A DNA stretch of 35,289 nt from Streptomyces sp. ISL-98 (GCF_018614055.1 NZ_JAGGPB010000008.1:1-35289), one strand, 5' to 3'. Counted from the stretch's first letter, positions 8,428-17,058 are shown. Notes: a model not told the origin generated them from the letters alone. Numbers and translations are program-made.

Positions 8428-9305
8428 CGGAGAAGTACGAGTTCATCGACGGCGAGTCCGACACCTATCCGGTGCAGCGGATGTGCGCCTGGGCCGGCGT
8501 CTCCAAGTCCGGTTTCTACCACTGGCGATCGCGGCCGCTGTCGGCCACCGCCGAGCGTCGCGCAGAGCTCAAGTCCGTCATCCACCAGGTCTTCGACGAC
8601 TCGCACGCCACCTACGGCTACCGGCGTGTTCACGCGGTGCTGAGGCGGATGAACGTGCAGGCCGGACCCGAACTGGTCCGTGCGCTGATGCGTGAACTCG
8701 AGCTGGTCCCGTGCCAGCCAAGGCCATGGAGGCTGACCACCGTCGCCGACGATGCCGCTCCGGCCACACCTGATCTGATGGCCCGTGACTTCACTGCGGA
8801 AGCGCCCGGCCGCAAACTGGTCAGCGATATAACGTACGTTCACACCTGGGCCGGGTTCCTTTATCTTGCGACCGTCATCGATTGCCACACAAAGGCCGTC
8901 GTCGGCTGGGCCATGGCTGACCACATGAAGACCTCTCTCATCACCGAAGCTCTCGACATGACAGCCCGGAATATCAATCTTTCCGAGGGCTGCGTCTTTC
9001 ATAGCGACAGGGGTACCCAGTACACTTCACGAGAACTCCGACGCAAACTATGCGAGTTGGTACTGCAAGCATCGGTCGGTCGCACCGGAGTATGCTGGGA
9101 CAATGCTATGGCTGAATCATTTTTCGGCGCGCTGAAGAATGAACTCGTCCACCGAACTGTATTCCCGACACGAGGACATGCTCAAAGGGCGATCGTTCGG
9201 TACATCGAGATGTTCTATAATCGACAGCGTCTCCACTCTCGCCTCGGCTACAGAACACCCGCAGAAGTCCAGGCGGAGTACGAAGAGTTGCAGGCCGCAG
9301 CGTAG
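8424..9305 (+). CDS. IS3-family transposase OrfB (DDE)
   Basis: The 293-residue catalytic subunit has an HTH_21-type region with HATYGYRRVHAVLRRM and an integrase core with the DDE residues in SDITYVHTWAGFLYLATVID, VFHSDRGTQYTSREL and CWDNAMAESFFGALKNELVH. The frame is intact and the length is normal. The start GTG 8424 overlaps the orfA stop. Confidence 0.94.
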   Translation: MTEKYEFIDGESDTYPVQRMCAWAGVSKSGFYHWRSRPLSATAERRAELKSVIHQVFDDSHATYGYRRVHAVLRRMNVQAGPELVRALMRELELVPCQPRPWRLTTVADDAAPATPDLMARDFTAEAPGRKLVSDITYVHTWAGFLYLATVIDCHTKAVVGWAMADHMKTSLITEALDMTARNINLSEGCVFHSDRGTQYTSRELRRKLCELVLQASVGRTGVCWDNAMAESFFGALKNELVHRTVFPTRGHAQRAIVRYIEMFYNRQRLHSRLGYRTPAEVQAEYEELQAAA

Positions 9306-9361
9306 GAATCCTTCAAAACAGCTGTCCGAGAAGCGCGGGGCCCCTCAACACGACCTAGGTG

Positions 9362-10830
9362 CAATACCGGTGACTTTGTTCGTGGTGGGTCGTTGGGTGT
9401 GGTGTGCCAAGGCCGGGACAGGTGAAGTCGTCGGGTGAGCGGTTGTCGGATCGGATCGCTCTGGGTGTGTTGACGCGGGTGTTTCCGCCCGAGCTGGTGG
9501 ATGAGGTGGTCGTTGAGTGCGGGCGTTTGGAACAGCGGTCGCGGTTGTTGCCGGTGCGAGTGGTGGTCTACTTCGTGCTGGCGATGTGCCTGTTCTCCGG
9601 GCAGGGCTATGAGGAAGTGGCCCGGCTGCTGACGCAGGGTCTGGAGCGTGTGCGGCGGTGGGAGAAGCCGTGGCGGGTGCCGACGACAGCAGCGATCGGC
9701 AGGGCCCGGCGGCGGTTGGGCCCGGAGCCTTTGCGGGTTTTGTTCGCGAGGGTGTGCCGGCCGGTGGCTGCCCCGGAGACGGCTGGTGCTTGGTATCGGC
9801 GGTGGCGGCTGGTGGCGGTGGACGGCACGGTCTTCGATGTGCCGGACACCGAGGCGAATGGTGGATTCTTCGGCCGGCCGGGCTCGGGCCGGGGGCAGCA
9901 GCGGAGTGCGTATCCGCAGGTGAGGGTCGCTGCGCTGGTGGAGTGCGGGACGCATGCTGTGTTCGCCGCGGCGACCGGTCCGCTGTCGGTTCACGAACAG
10001 CAGCTGATTCCAGGGCTGCTGGGCCGGCTCGAGCCGGGCATGCTGTTGATGGCCGACCGCGGCATCACTGGCTTTGACCTGTGGCGGGCTGCCTCCGGCA
10101 CGGGCGCGGACCTGTTGTGGCGGGTCCGCAAGAACATCGTCCTGCCTCTTCTCGAAGAGCTCCACGACGGGTCCTACCTGTCCGAGATCGTCGCGACTGG
10201 TGACCGCGACCGCCGCAATCCGGCCCGGGTCCGCGTCATCGAGTACAGGCTCGGCCGCGACGGCGACGACACGGTCTACCGGCTGATCACGACCATCTGC
10301 GACCCGGAGGAGGCTTCCGCCACCGACCTGGCGAGCCTCTATCACCAGCGATGGGAGATCGAGAACACCCTGGATGAGATCAAGACCCGTCAGGGCGGCC
10401 ACCGCCTTGTCCTGCGGTCCCAGTACCCCGATGGCGTCGAGCAGGAAATCTACGGCTTCCTCCTCGTCCACCACGCACTCCGGGACGTCATGCACACCAC
10501 CGCCCGCGAAGCCGGCCTCGACCCGGACCGCCTGTCCTTCACCCGCACTCTTCGCATTGCCCGCCGCCACGTCACCGACCAGGCGGCACTTTCCCCCCAC
10601 ACGACTCAAGCAGGCCCTGAGTCACACCATCCATGAGCTGCTGGAACGACTCCTGCCGCCGCGCAGGAAACGCTCCAACCCCCGCGTCATCAAACGCAAG
10701 ATGACCAACTGGCACCTCAAACACCTCCACCATCGCAACCCACCCCGGCCAACCGCTGTGGAGGTCACACTGGTTCCACCCACCAAACCAACCAGCAGAC
10801 GCCAGAAAAGAACCTAAATCACCGGTATTG
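9362..10830 (+). mobile_element. IS4-family insertion sequence
   Basis: The ends are inverted repeats: CAATACCGGTGACTTTG at 9362 and, on the reverse strand from 10830, CAATACCGGTGATTTAG. A 10-bp direct repeat GACCTAGGTG flanks them (9352-9361 and 10831-10840); duplications of 10-12 bp are usual in IS4-type elements. The element is 1469 bp long. Its target includes the last bases of the IS5-family element and its CTAG duplication. Confidence 0.92.
9404..10817 (+). pseudogene. IS4-family transposase, frameshifted near the C-terminus
   Basis: GTG 9404 opens MPRPGQVKSSGERLSDRIAL. The DDE core has LVAVDGTVFDVPDTEANGGF, LMADRGITGFDLW and the YREK signature in YHQRWEIENTLDEIKT. A run of six C at 10593-10598 moves the reading frame. 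The original frame stops at 10634-10636, while the next frame carries the expected tail (LSHTIHELLERLLPPRRKRS, then NPRVIKRKMTNWHLKHLHHR) to 10817. Removing one C restores a protein of about 470 residues. The catalytic core lies before the shift, so partial function is possible. Confidence 0.85.
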
Positions 10831-10931
10831 GACCTAGGTGTCTTTCCAACCCCCGCATGTAGGCCAGTGCCGACTCACGCGGCTCAGATCTGGAGAACCG
10901 ATGCATGAACCTCTCATGCGGGGTGGTCTGG

Positions 10932-11273
10932 CTAGTCCCCAAAGAAGACCAAGTAGCTGCAGGGAGTCGCGGCACAGGCTTCCAGGTAGGCGGCAAGGTC
11001 ACGAACCGTTTCAACTTGGGAGTCGTCAGTACAACACTCCAGAAGACCTGGGATCTCGCGAAGTGCGGCCTCGGCCTCTTGTTCGTTGAAGATCGTGTCG
11101 TTGTACGGGGCGACCGTCCAGAGCTTGCCCGACGTGTTGCGAGGGAGCTTGACGATCAACTGAGCCAGCGCCTCGCCGTGTTCGTGAGACTGACGGATCA
11201 GAGTGGGTCTGCGCTTTGAGCGCCGGCTGGGCCAGAACGGACGGCCGTCGTGCAACTGCAGGTCGATCCCCAT
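10932..11273 (-). CDS. hypothetical protein
   Basis: The 113-residue product starts MGIDLQLHDGRPFWPSRRSK and reads coherently through GEALAQLIVKLPRNTSGKLW and EAEAALREIPGLLECCTDDS, ending EACAATPCSYLVFFGD. It is soluble, with no signal peptide or membrane segment. Size and composition resemble the small orphan proteins near mobile DNA in Streptomyces. No named family recognised. ATG 11273 has no strong ribosome-binding site. Confidence 0.6.
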   Translation of the reverse strand: MGIDLQLHDGRPFWPSRRSKRRPTLIRQSHEHGEALAQLIVKLPRNTSGKLWTVAPYNDTIFNEQEAEAALREIPGLLECCTDDSQVETVRDLAAYLEACAATPCSYLVFFGD

Positions 11274-11775
11274 GTCCGGATTATCTCGCCGCCTTACCTC
11301 ACTTCATCCATGGCCCCGGTGTCGAATGGTGCGTCGAACTTGATCACCCGGTGCGGTAACCGGCGGAAACGGGAGCGGCCTTCGCCTGAACATGTGCTCC
11401 GACCAAGGACCACACACGTCCAGCACGAAGGCCGTGAGGATGAGTCTGCTACATCGCGATGCCCCGCGAGAGCCGTTGACGGAGCTGTCATGCTTCCGGG
11501 GCGAGTTCCACTCCTGCCTGACCGCTCGTTCGGATACGTGGTACGAGCAGGCCCGCAAAGTCTGTTCCCCGCGCATGCGGGGATGGTGCCCCCGCCGAGG
11601 GGCGATCGGGTCAGTCCAGTCCGGCGGCTTCCATTTTCCGTGCCTGAGGGGATAGTTCCGACGGCGCCGAGCGTCGCAGTTGCTCCTCGGGCGAACACGG
11701 CGCACCGGTCCCCAACTCGGCTGGTTTGCACGGTCGTTACCGGGACTGTCAGAGGCGGACCGTAGGCTCCCAGGT
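11274..11775. other. gene-poor stretch with one CRISPR-like repeat
   Basis: No convincing gene. On the minus strand the last ~25 codons before 11294 read RLPHRVIKFDAPFDTGAMDE, which could be the tail of a lost gene. Apart from the single CRISPR-type repeat at 11562-11590 I see nothing else. Confidence 0.35.
11562..11590 (+). CRISPR. isolated type I-E-like CRISPR repeat
   Basis: A single 29-bp unit has the palindromic core TTCCCCGCGCATGCGGGGAT followed by GGTGCC. This matches the type I-E repeat form common in Streptomyces (CCCCGCNNNNGCGGGGATGGTC). A weak second copy (TTTTCCGTGCCTGAGGGGAT, from 11634) lies 69 bp further on. No cas genes are present. It is a decayed remnant, not an active array. 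Confidence 0.6.
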
Positions 11776-12291
11776 ATGAACGTGACCTCACCGCAGTGGC
11801 GCGACAACCCCCGCCTCAACCAGTGGCTCACCACCCAGGAGGAAGCCTTTCCCGCCTGGCAGCAGACCACCCCGGGGACCTGGGACTTCACCCCCGCCTC
11901 CCTCGACCGGCTCGAAGACGCCATACGCAGCCGGTACGCCACCTACGAGGAAGCCGACGCCGCGCACGAGGACCCGTTCATGACGGTCGCCGTCTGGTAC
12001 CTGGGAGAAACCGTCCGCCGCGCCCACCCGGACGCCGTCTGGTCATGCAGCCCAACCCCCGGCGAAGGCGCCTGGGCCCGGGGCAGCCCCCTGCTGACCT
12101 ACCCCACCGAAAACCGCGACGACCAGGTTCGCGAAGAGATCGAGGAGCGCGAGGCCGCGTACGACGAAGTCCTCCCGCAACGAAACCCGACCGACGACAT
12201 CAAAGCCCTCCACATCAGCGACCGGCACCTGAGTGAGGCCCTGGACGGCTACACCGCCTTCCAGGAATACCTGGCCTCCGTTGCCGGTTGA
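11776..12291 (+). CDS. hypothetical protein
   Basis: The 171-residue soluble protein starts MNVTSPQWRDNPRLNQWLTT. It is rich in acidic and aromatic residues (SRYATYEEADAAHEDPFMTV, then AVWYLGETVRRAHPDAVWSC). ATG 11776 is chosen over an upstream in-frame start at 11680 because coding character begins there. It is followed by a stem-loop and sits between two groups of decayed CRISPR repeats. No family recognised; a link to CRISPR is not supported by anything in the protein. Confidence 0.65.
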   Translation: MNVTSPQWRDNPRLNQWLTTQEEAFPAWQQTTPGTWDFTPASLDRLEDAIRSRYATYEEADAAHEDPFMTVAVWYLGETVRRAHPDAVWSCSPTPGEGAWARGSPLLTYPTENRDDQVREEIEEREAAYDEVLPQRNPTDDIKALHISDRHLSEALDGYTAFQEYLASVAG

Positions 12292-12292
12292 C

Positions 12293-12327
12293 GTACTCCC
12301 CGCCCTAAAGGACGGGGTCAGGGTACG
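12293..12327. terminator. stem-loop after hypothetical gene
   Basis: CCCCG...CGGGG inverted repeat in GTACTCCCCGCCCTAAAGGA followed by CGGGGTC, just after the TGA at 12289-12291. Probable terminator. A second perfect hairpin, ACCCCCGCC/GGCGGGGGT, lies at about 12382-12400. Confidence 0.5.
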
Positions 12328-12393
12328 GTCCGGCCCGGGAACGCCGAAGGCCCGGCGGGGCGCGGCACTGCACAGACGAAGACCCCCGCCGGG

Positions 12394-12549
12394 CGGGGGT
12401 TCCCCGCGCGCGGGGATGGTCCCGATCGGCACACCGACCTGTATCGGGAGAAGGTCCGCTCCCCGCGCACGCGGGGATGCTCCGGAGATGACGATGGACT
12501 CGACCGCGTATGTCTTCTGCTCCCTGCGTACGCGGATGATCCGCGAGTA
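12394..12549 (+). CRISPR. degenerate type I-E-like CRISPR array, three repeats
   Basis: Three repeat cores: TCCCCGCGCGCGGGGATGGT (12401), TCCCCGCGCACGCGGGGATG (12460) and TCCCTGCGTACGCGGATGAT (12521). The first lacks 2 bp of the core; correcting for that, the period is 61 bp twice, the standard spacing for a 29-bp repeat plus 32-bp spacer. The two spacers are unique sequence. The outer repeats are mutated and there are no cas genes, so this is an orphan remnant. Confidence 0.75.
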
Positions 12550-12785
12550 TCTCCGCGGCCTTGGTGCGTCGCGGGTCAGCCGTTCCGCTTCCATGCGCGC
12601 CTTGGTGGCCCAGGCAGTTGACTTCGGTCACGACACCTGCCCAGCCAGTTCCTGGACGCGGTGACGAGCGCAAACGTCCCTGGTCGGCAGCGCCTCACGG
12701 CCGCACGACACACCGCTCACGCCCAGGCAAGTAGCTAACCTCACCGTTTCGGTTGAGATGAGGCCGGAAGCGGGGAGGGAAATAC
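12550..12785. other. stretch without a recognisable gene
   Basis: Short, frame-broken open frames on both strands (for example RALVAQAVDFGHDTCPASSW on +). Nothing that I can assign. Confidence 0.3.
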
Positions 12786-12855
12786 GAAGGTGCCTTCTGA
12801 GCTGGGACGATGAACCTTGTCGAGGGGTTCTGTCGGTCCAAGCGGAAGGCACTTT
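12786..12855. repeat. 70-bp long imperfect palindrome (MITE-like)
   Basis: The left arm starts GAAGGTGCCTTCTGAGCTGG. The right arm, read on the reverse strand from 12855, is GAAAGTGCCTTCCGCTTGG. An inner pair GAACC/GGTTC continues the stem, so almost the whole segment can fold into one hairpin. The outer arms look like transposon ends lacking the internal part. Interpretation as a miniature element is inference. Confidence 0.5.
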
Positions 12856-12985
12856 CTGCGTGCAGGGTATCGAGAACACGAGCTGCGCGATCGACTCGAT
12901 CCTCCGGCGGGCGTGGGGTGCGGCGGCGCGGGCACCCTCGCATAGGCTGCCGTCTCATCCGACGCACCGCGACGAGGATCAGCCC

Positions 12986-13165
12986 ATGCGCAGCAGCACC
13001 AGGATCCGCCTGATCGAGCCCACCGACGCCGCCCCGATCGCCGCGCATCGGGTGCGGGACTTCGAGGCCTTCCGGCCGTGGGAACCGGCCCAGCCGGCCG
13101 ACTTCTTCACCCCGGAGGGCCAGGCGGAGCGGATCGACAGCCTCCGTCGGTTCCTGCCGAGGTAG
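12986..13165 (+). pseudogene. GNAT acetyltransferase, N-terminal fragment
   Basis: ATG 12986 begins MRSSTRIRLIEPTDAAPIAA and continues VRDFEAFRPWEPAQPADFFT, the usual N-terminus of RimJ/RimL-type GNAT N-acetyltransferases. After about 56 residues the sequence runs into a piece of an unrelated minus-strand gene and stops at 13163-13165. The acetyl-CoA-binding part is absent, so this is a dead fragment. Confidence 0.65.
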
Positions 13166-13335
13166 CTCATGAGGTGGAGGGCGATCAGGCTCTTTCCAGA
13201 GCCGGGTCCTCCGGAGACCACGATCACTTCTTTGCTGTCCGACCGCCGTGAGATCGCGACAGCGCGCTTGACCAGAGACGCCGCGACCTGTTGTTCGTCC
13301 ATGAGCCGGAACTTGCCGCCGTAATCTTGCGGGGG
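13156..13335 (-). pseudogene. DUF2075-type ATPase fragment (Walker A)
   Basis: The minus strand reads QDYGGKFRLMDEQQVAASLV, then KRAVAISRRSDSKEVIVVSG, then GPGSGKSLIALHLMSYLGR. The Walker A motif GGPGSGKS and its setting match DUF2075 / Schlafen group 3-like helicase-type ATPases, sometimes found in defence loci. Only about 60 residues remain. The 3' end joins the GNAT fragment at ~13155 and the 5' end has no start in frame. The parent protein is usually over 500 residues. Confidence 0.6.
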
Positions 13336-13557
13336 CCGGAGCCCCGCAAGAAGCCGCGGCCTCGGAGGCGGGCGGCCTGGATTAGCTGCACCACCACACC
13401 GCCCTCTACCGGCCGTACGGGCCGGGCGTGGAACCCGAGCAGCACCTACTGACTCGTCTCAGATCCTTGGCCGGGTAACTCGGTAGGCTGCGCGTGGCCG
13501 TGATCACTAGCTCTGGATGTGCAGCAGTCTGCAGCTCGTGAAGGATGGAGTTGGTAC

Positions 13558-13920
13558 GTGGCGGAGAAAGACCTGTCCAGCAGCGCGCGAGGGACGGCTG
13601 TGCGGAACTCGGTGTCGCTCGGGGTGTTCCTCGCGGTGGCCGCTTCCTCAAGGGTGCCGCTTACCGTCGTCGAACTGGCGGGACGCGGCATCACCGCAGA
13701 CGCGCGGCTGCGACTCGTTGGGTGCTGGAGGTGGGGAAACCACAGCTGGACGGCTTCACGCTGGCTGACAAGCTGATCAGCCGCGGTGAACTGGAAGATC
13801 AGCTTGTTGAGCTGTGGCAGGCGTTTGGGCATGTCGGGGTTGATACGGCGGCCTTCGAGGCTGGGCTGGCGGAGGTCGTCGAGGCCATCGAGGGGTGGTC
13901 CTCGGTCTCCGTTGGGCCCG
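13558..13920 (+). pseudogene. hypothetical protein, frameshifted and truncated
   Basis: GTG 13558 has AAGGATGGAG 7 bp upstream. The frame reads MAEKDLSSSARGTAVRNSVS, then RVPLTVVELAGRGITADARL. At the G-run 13720-13722 the sense frame shifts; adding one G joins it to VLEVGKPQLDGFTLADKLIS and DQLVELWQAFGHVGVDTAAF. The 3' end was removed by the IS630-type insertion near 13920. No family recognised; the size suggests a small cytoplasmic protein. Confidence 0.5.
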
Positions 13921-13931
13921 TGGAAACCTCC

Positions 13932-14678
13932 TCAGGCCACCTTCGTCGGGTACTGGGTCCAGGCGCGGATGGGTGAGTCGGGGCCGAAGTTGGTCTTGGG
14001 CTCGGCGCGGGCGTTGCGCCAGCGGATGTAGGCGGCGATGCTCGGTGTGGGTGCGGTGGTCGGTGCCGTTGAGGGCGAAGTAGCGCAGGGCGGCGAACTC
14101 CGATTCGATCCAGTTCAGCCAGGAGCCGTGGCAGGAAGACCAGTTCGACGTCGTGGTCGGTGGCCCAGGTGCGGACCTCGGTGTGCTTGTGGGGGGAGAA
14201 GTTGTCCAGCACCACATACAGCTTCTGTCCGGGCCAGCGCGAGCGTAGAGCCTTGAGCAGGCTGAGGAACTCGCGCCACCGCTTGCGCTTGCGGATCCGG
14301 TAGTAGATCTTCCCGGTGGCGAGATCGAGGGCGGCGATGTTCCAGTCCGCGGGGGACGTCCGGGGCGATCAGACGGATGTGCTCACGCACCCGCTCACTG
14401 ATCGTCTTCGGGCGTCCCCCGCTCCATTTTGGGTCCAGCGCGTCGAAGCCCCGCTCATTAAAGGCGTGGATGACATCGCGCGCGTAGTCCTCGCCGACCT
14501 GCATCAACGAGGTGATGTCCTTGACCGTCTGGCCCTGGGCGGACATCAGCACCACGATCGCCCGGCGTAACCGGACCGGATCCTTCGCGGTCCGGCTGAT
14601 CCGCTGCAGCCTGCGGCCCTCGTCCATGCTGACCGGCCGGACGAACACACTCAATCGACGCCCCACGACCACCTCCAA
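13932..14678 (-). pseudogene. IS630-family transposase, multiple frameshifts
   Basis: The first 110 residues are intact: SMDEGRRLQRISRTAKDPVR and an HTH with TVKDITSLMQVGEDYARDVI and DPKWSGGRPKTISERVREHI. Near 14345 an extra C shifts the frame; the next frame gives DWNIAALDLATGKIYYRIRK and VVLDNFSPHKHTEVRTWATD (catalytic Asp). Two further lesions (~14130 and ~14045) precede SWLNWIESEFAALRYFALNG (Glu region) and the C-terminus SPIRAWTQYPTKVA. IS630 elements insert at TA; I could not fix the ends. The element is inactive. Confidence 0.8.
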
Positions 14679-14800
14679 GATCAGATCCCGGAGACAGTCT
14701 GCTGACCCCCGAGCAGCACGTCGATTACACGGCCAAGGAACCGCGACAAGCCACTACCTCCACGCCCGCCGCCCCTCCTGATCCCGGCGGGTACCGTCAG

Positions 14801-15418
14801 CTACCGCTCCCCGGCCCCCTCCTCGTAGGGGAACCGGGCGAGCGGGGCCTCAAGCTGGAAGAAGGTCTTGGCGCGGATCGCCGCCCGCTCGTCGTCCCGT
14901 ACCTGGCCAGGCCGAGAACCGTTGCCGAACAGCACCCCGCCGAATCGCATCCGCAGGTACGCCGCCGTGTGGTTGAGGGTGGTCACCAGCCCGTCGGCAA
15001 CGGCCTCCTCCTCGTGCGCCATGACCGTCACCCCCCACAGGGTCCGGCCCGTCATCCGCTCCTTGAAGTCCGAGCCGGGCACCGTCAGCCAGCCCGACCA
15101 GTAGTCGAGGTAGCGCTTGGTGCTCGCGGAGAGGGTGTACCAGTACAGGGGCGAGGCGACGACGATGTCGGTGGCCTCCAGAGTGGCCCGCCGCAGCGCC
15201 TCCTCATTTTCGACGGCCAGCCAGTTGTCGCTCTCGTGCCGCCCGTCCTGGAAGTCGGGCAACGGCAACCGGGCCAGGTCCACCCAACGCTGCGGGATGC
15301 CAGCGGGCAACTGCTCGGCGGCGGCCCGTGCGAGGATCTCGGTGTTGCCGTCAGGGCGGGAGCTGCCGAGGACGAAGAGGAACGAGCGGCCCGTGCCACG
15401 GGTCGTGTCGGTGGTCAT
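14801..15418 (-). CDS. NAD(P)H-dependent FMN reductase-like flavoprotein
   Basis: The 205-residue flavodoxin-fold protein has an FMN phosphate loop FVLGSSRPDGNTEILARAAA near residue 15 and the flavin-binding loop ASPLYWYTLSASTKRYLDYW near residue 88. Members reduce quinones, azo dyes or FMN using NAD(P)H in the cytosol; the substrate here is unknown. ATG 15418 is the natural start. It stands alone between an IS630 remnant and a gene-poor stretch. Confidence 0.85.
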   Translation of the reverse strand: MTTDTTRGTGRSFLFVLGSSRPDGNTEILARAAAEQLPAGIPQRWVDLARLPLPDFQDGRHESDNWLAVENEEALRRATLEATDIVVASPLYWYTLSASTKRYLDYWSGWLTVPGSDFKERMTGRTLWGVTVMAHEEEAVADGLVTTLNHTAAYLRMRFGGVLFGNGSRPGQVRDDERAAIRAKTFFQLEAPLARFPYEEGAGER

Positions 15419-16143
15419 GTCTGCTCCGGTCTCGGACCCCCGGGCGCGGGCGCCAAAGGGTCGTGACGCCGTCCGGGGGAATCGGTGAGTTCCTCGCTTC
15501 CAACCCCCTTACCCCCGGGGGATATTCCGACAAGTGACCGATCCGTCAGGTGTGCTGTCCGGCTCGCCGGCACCAGGGCACGGGCCGCCCAGCAGGACGC
15601 TGCGGGCTGACCCCACCCCGGCCTTCCTCGATAGGTGCCGCATTCGACGACCGCTCGGATCACGTCAAGGCGGAGGCGCCCGCAGGCGAAGCCGAGGACG
15701 AACGGAAGCGGGAGCGCCGGTTGCACCACCCGGGCCGGCCAGGGACATCGGACCGCCGGAGCCGTGGCAGGCCGGGGAGTTCCTGGCCCACATGGGCGAC
15801 GACGGGGCAGAGCTGCGGCCGCCTACGGACCGCGACCATTGCGCACCGAACCCCGGATTTGCGCATTCACTGCGCATCCTCAGCCGACATTGCTCATCGA
15901 GTCGCGGACCCTACACCCGTGGCGACGGTGAGAATGCAGGTCTCCACCGGCACCAGGATCTGCCCGTGATGCCACCCCGACACAGTGACCAGTGCCGTCC
16001 TGGGGCCAGCACGTACGACAACCGCCACCGTTCTGCTACGGCCTGCGCACATACGACAGCCCCCTTCATACACACCTGGGGGGGGAAAGCGATCATCACT
16101 CACCGGCCCCTCTCCTGGCCAGAGAGGTGGGGAGCCGGATCCG
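15419..16143. other. gene-poor stretch
   Basis: Contains no confident gene. The minus strand at 15894-16151 is open for 85 residues with a readable core (RTVAVVVRAGPRTALVTVSG, then WHHGQILVPVETCILTVATG), which might be a small uncharacterised protein. The + strand around 15660-15830 has only low-complexity Arg/Ala/Pro frames. Confidence 0.35.
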
Positions 16144-17053
16144 TCAGCCACTGGAGGGCTGTGAGCCCTCTCCGAACGGCGGCACGTCGGTGGCCGTGAC
16201 GTCCAGGCGCAGGCGTACGAAGCGCAGCGGGTGACGCCAAGCTCCCCGCTCGATGGCGGTGTCGGCGCTGATCTCCGCTACCTGATCGGGGGCGACCAGG
16301 GTCGGGTCGAGGGGTTCGCGGCTGCCCCAGGTGGCGGTGAACCGCACACCGGTCCACGGATGGCCCGGGCCAGCTTCGGTGAGGTGGTCGGCGAGCTGGC
16401 GGGCGGCGTCCGGCTTCAGCGGCGTTGTCCGTCCGACTGCGCGCAGTCGGACGTCCGGGTCGTAGCGGCCGAGGACGAGCAGCTGCGGAAGCCGCAGTGT
16501 GCCGGTGACGCCGCCGATGACGGCTTCGGTGGTCTGGCGCCGGCAGACCTTGAACCAGCCGCGGGCCCCGCTCAAGTACCTCTGCCCGAGGCCCTTGATC
16601 ACGATGCCCTCCACTCCCTGGACTTCCGTCCAGGACTGAAGCCACTCCTGCGCGAGGGCCGGGTCCCTCCTCATCGGACACAGCGTCCACGGCGGCGTCA
16701 GGCCGTGCACGGCGAACAGGTTCTCAAGGACGGCGCGACGCTCCTCGTACCGCTCACTCAAGAGCTCCTGGCCGTCCTTCTGCAGGACATCGAAGGCAAT
16801 GAAGTGCGCGGGCATCGCCGCCGCCAACTGCTGGATGGTGCGGCCGCCGGACGAGGCACGGCGCTGCAACGCCTCGAACGACAACTCGCTCCCAGACCAC
16901 ACCACCACCTCGCCATCGAGGACCAGGCCGTGTGGCAACTGCTTCGCGGCAGCGATCAGGTCGAGGAAGCGGCGCTGGATCAGAGTGCCGCGCCGCGACT
17001 GCAGAAGCGTCGGACCGCCGGGACTGGCCGGAGTGAACAGGAGCGCGCGGTAG
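16144..17053 (-). pseudogene. ATP-dependent DNA ligase, C-terminal part
   Basis: From DGYRALLFTPASPGGPTLLQ onward the frame is intact and carries ligase motifs Ia (SRRGT), III (LDGEVVVW), IIIa (FIAFDVL), IV (VEGIVIKG) and V (GWFKVCRR), followed by an OB-fold domain ending in PLRFVRLRLDVTATDVPPFG. The product would act in NHEJ-type repair with Ku. The catalytic lysine is missing: the frame upstream gives LEKDG, with Glu where KxDG needs Lys, because a mobile element sits between KF and DGY. The missing front is at 17882-17986. An ATG at 17091 could start a protein, but one without AMP-binding lysine. Confidence 0.85.
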
Positions 17054-17058
17054 CCGTC

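Larger units (their letters stand above)
8069..9347 (+). mobile_element. IS3-family insertion sequence, complete
   Basis: The 26-bp terminal inverted repeats begin TGAGGCGCCCCGAAGTTCTC on the left (8069-8094) and, on the reverse strand at the right (9322-9347), TGAGGGGCCCCGCGCTTCTC. A 3-bp direct repeat ACA flanks it (8066-8068 and 9348-9350), the usual IS3 duplication. The 1279 bp contain orfA and orfB. It sits 8 bp inside the end of the IS5-family element. Confidence 0.93.
6739..9354 (-). mobile_element. IS5-family insertion sequence with passenger gene, interrupted by IS3 element
   Basis: Borders: CTAG at 6735-6738 on the left and CTAG at 9355-9358 on the right, consistent with a 4-bp target duplication. 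The ends are imperfect inverted repeats: left GACGTGTGTTGGGAGTTG and right (reverse strand) GTCGTGTTTTAGAACTGG agree at 12 of 18 positions. Removing the 1279-bp IS3 element and its 3-bp duplication leaves about 1334 bp, holding the transposase (7149-8024) and a passenger gene (6735-7076). The right end is also duplicated by a later IS4 insertion. That both genes belong to one unit is inferred from the borders. Confidence 0.7.

Noticed and set aside
9248..10609. 453-codon minus-strand frame opposite the IS4 transposase
   Set aside because: Pure antisense shadow of a gene with clear DDE and YREK motifs.
11294..11942. Minus-strand frames of 165 and 212 codons
   Set aside because: They translate the CRISPR-like repeat (PACAGN / MRGEQT) and the antisense of the gene at 11776, a known artefact.
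12293..12330. Hairpin CCCCG..CGGGG as a possible IS200/IS605 end
   Set aside because: No TnpA or TnpB gene nearby, and its position right after a stop codon fits a terminator better.
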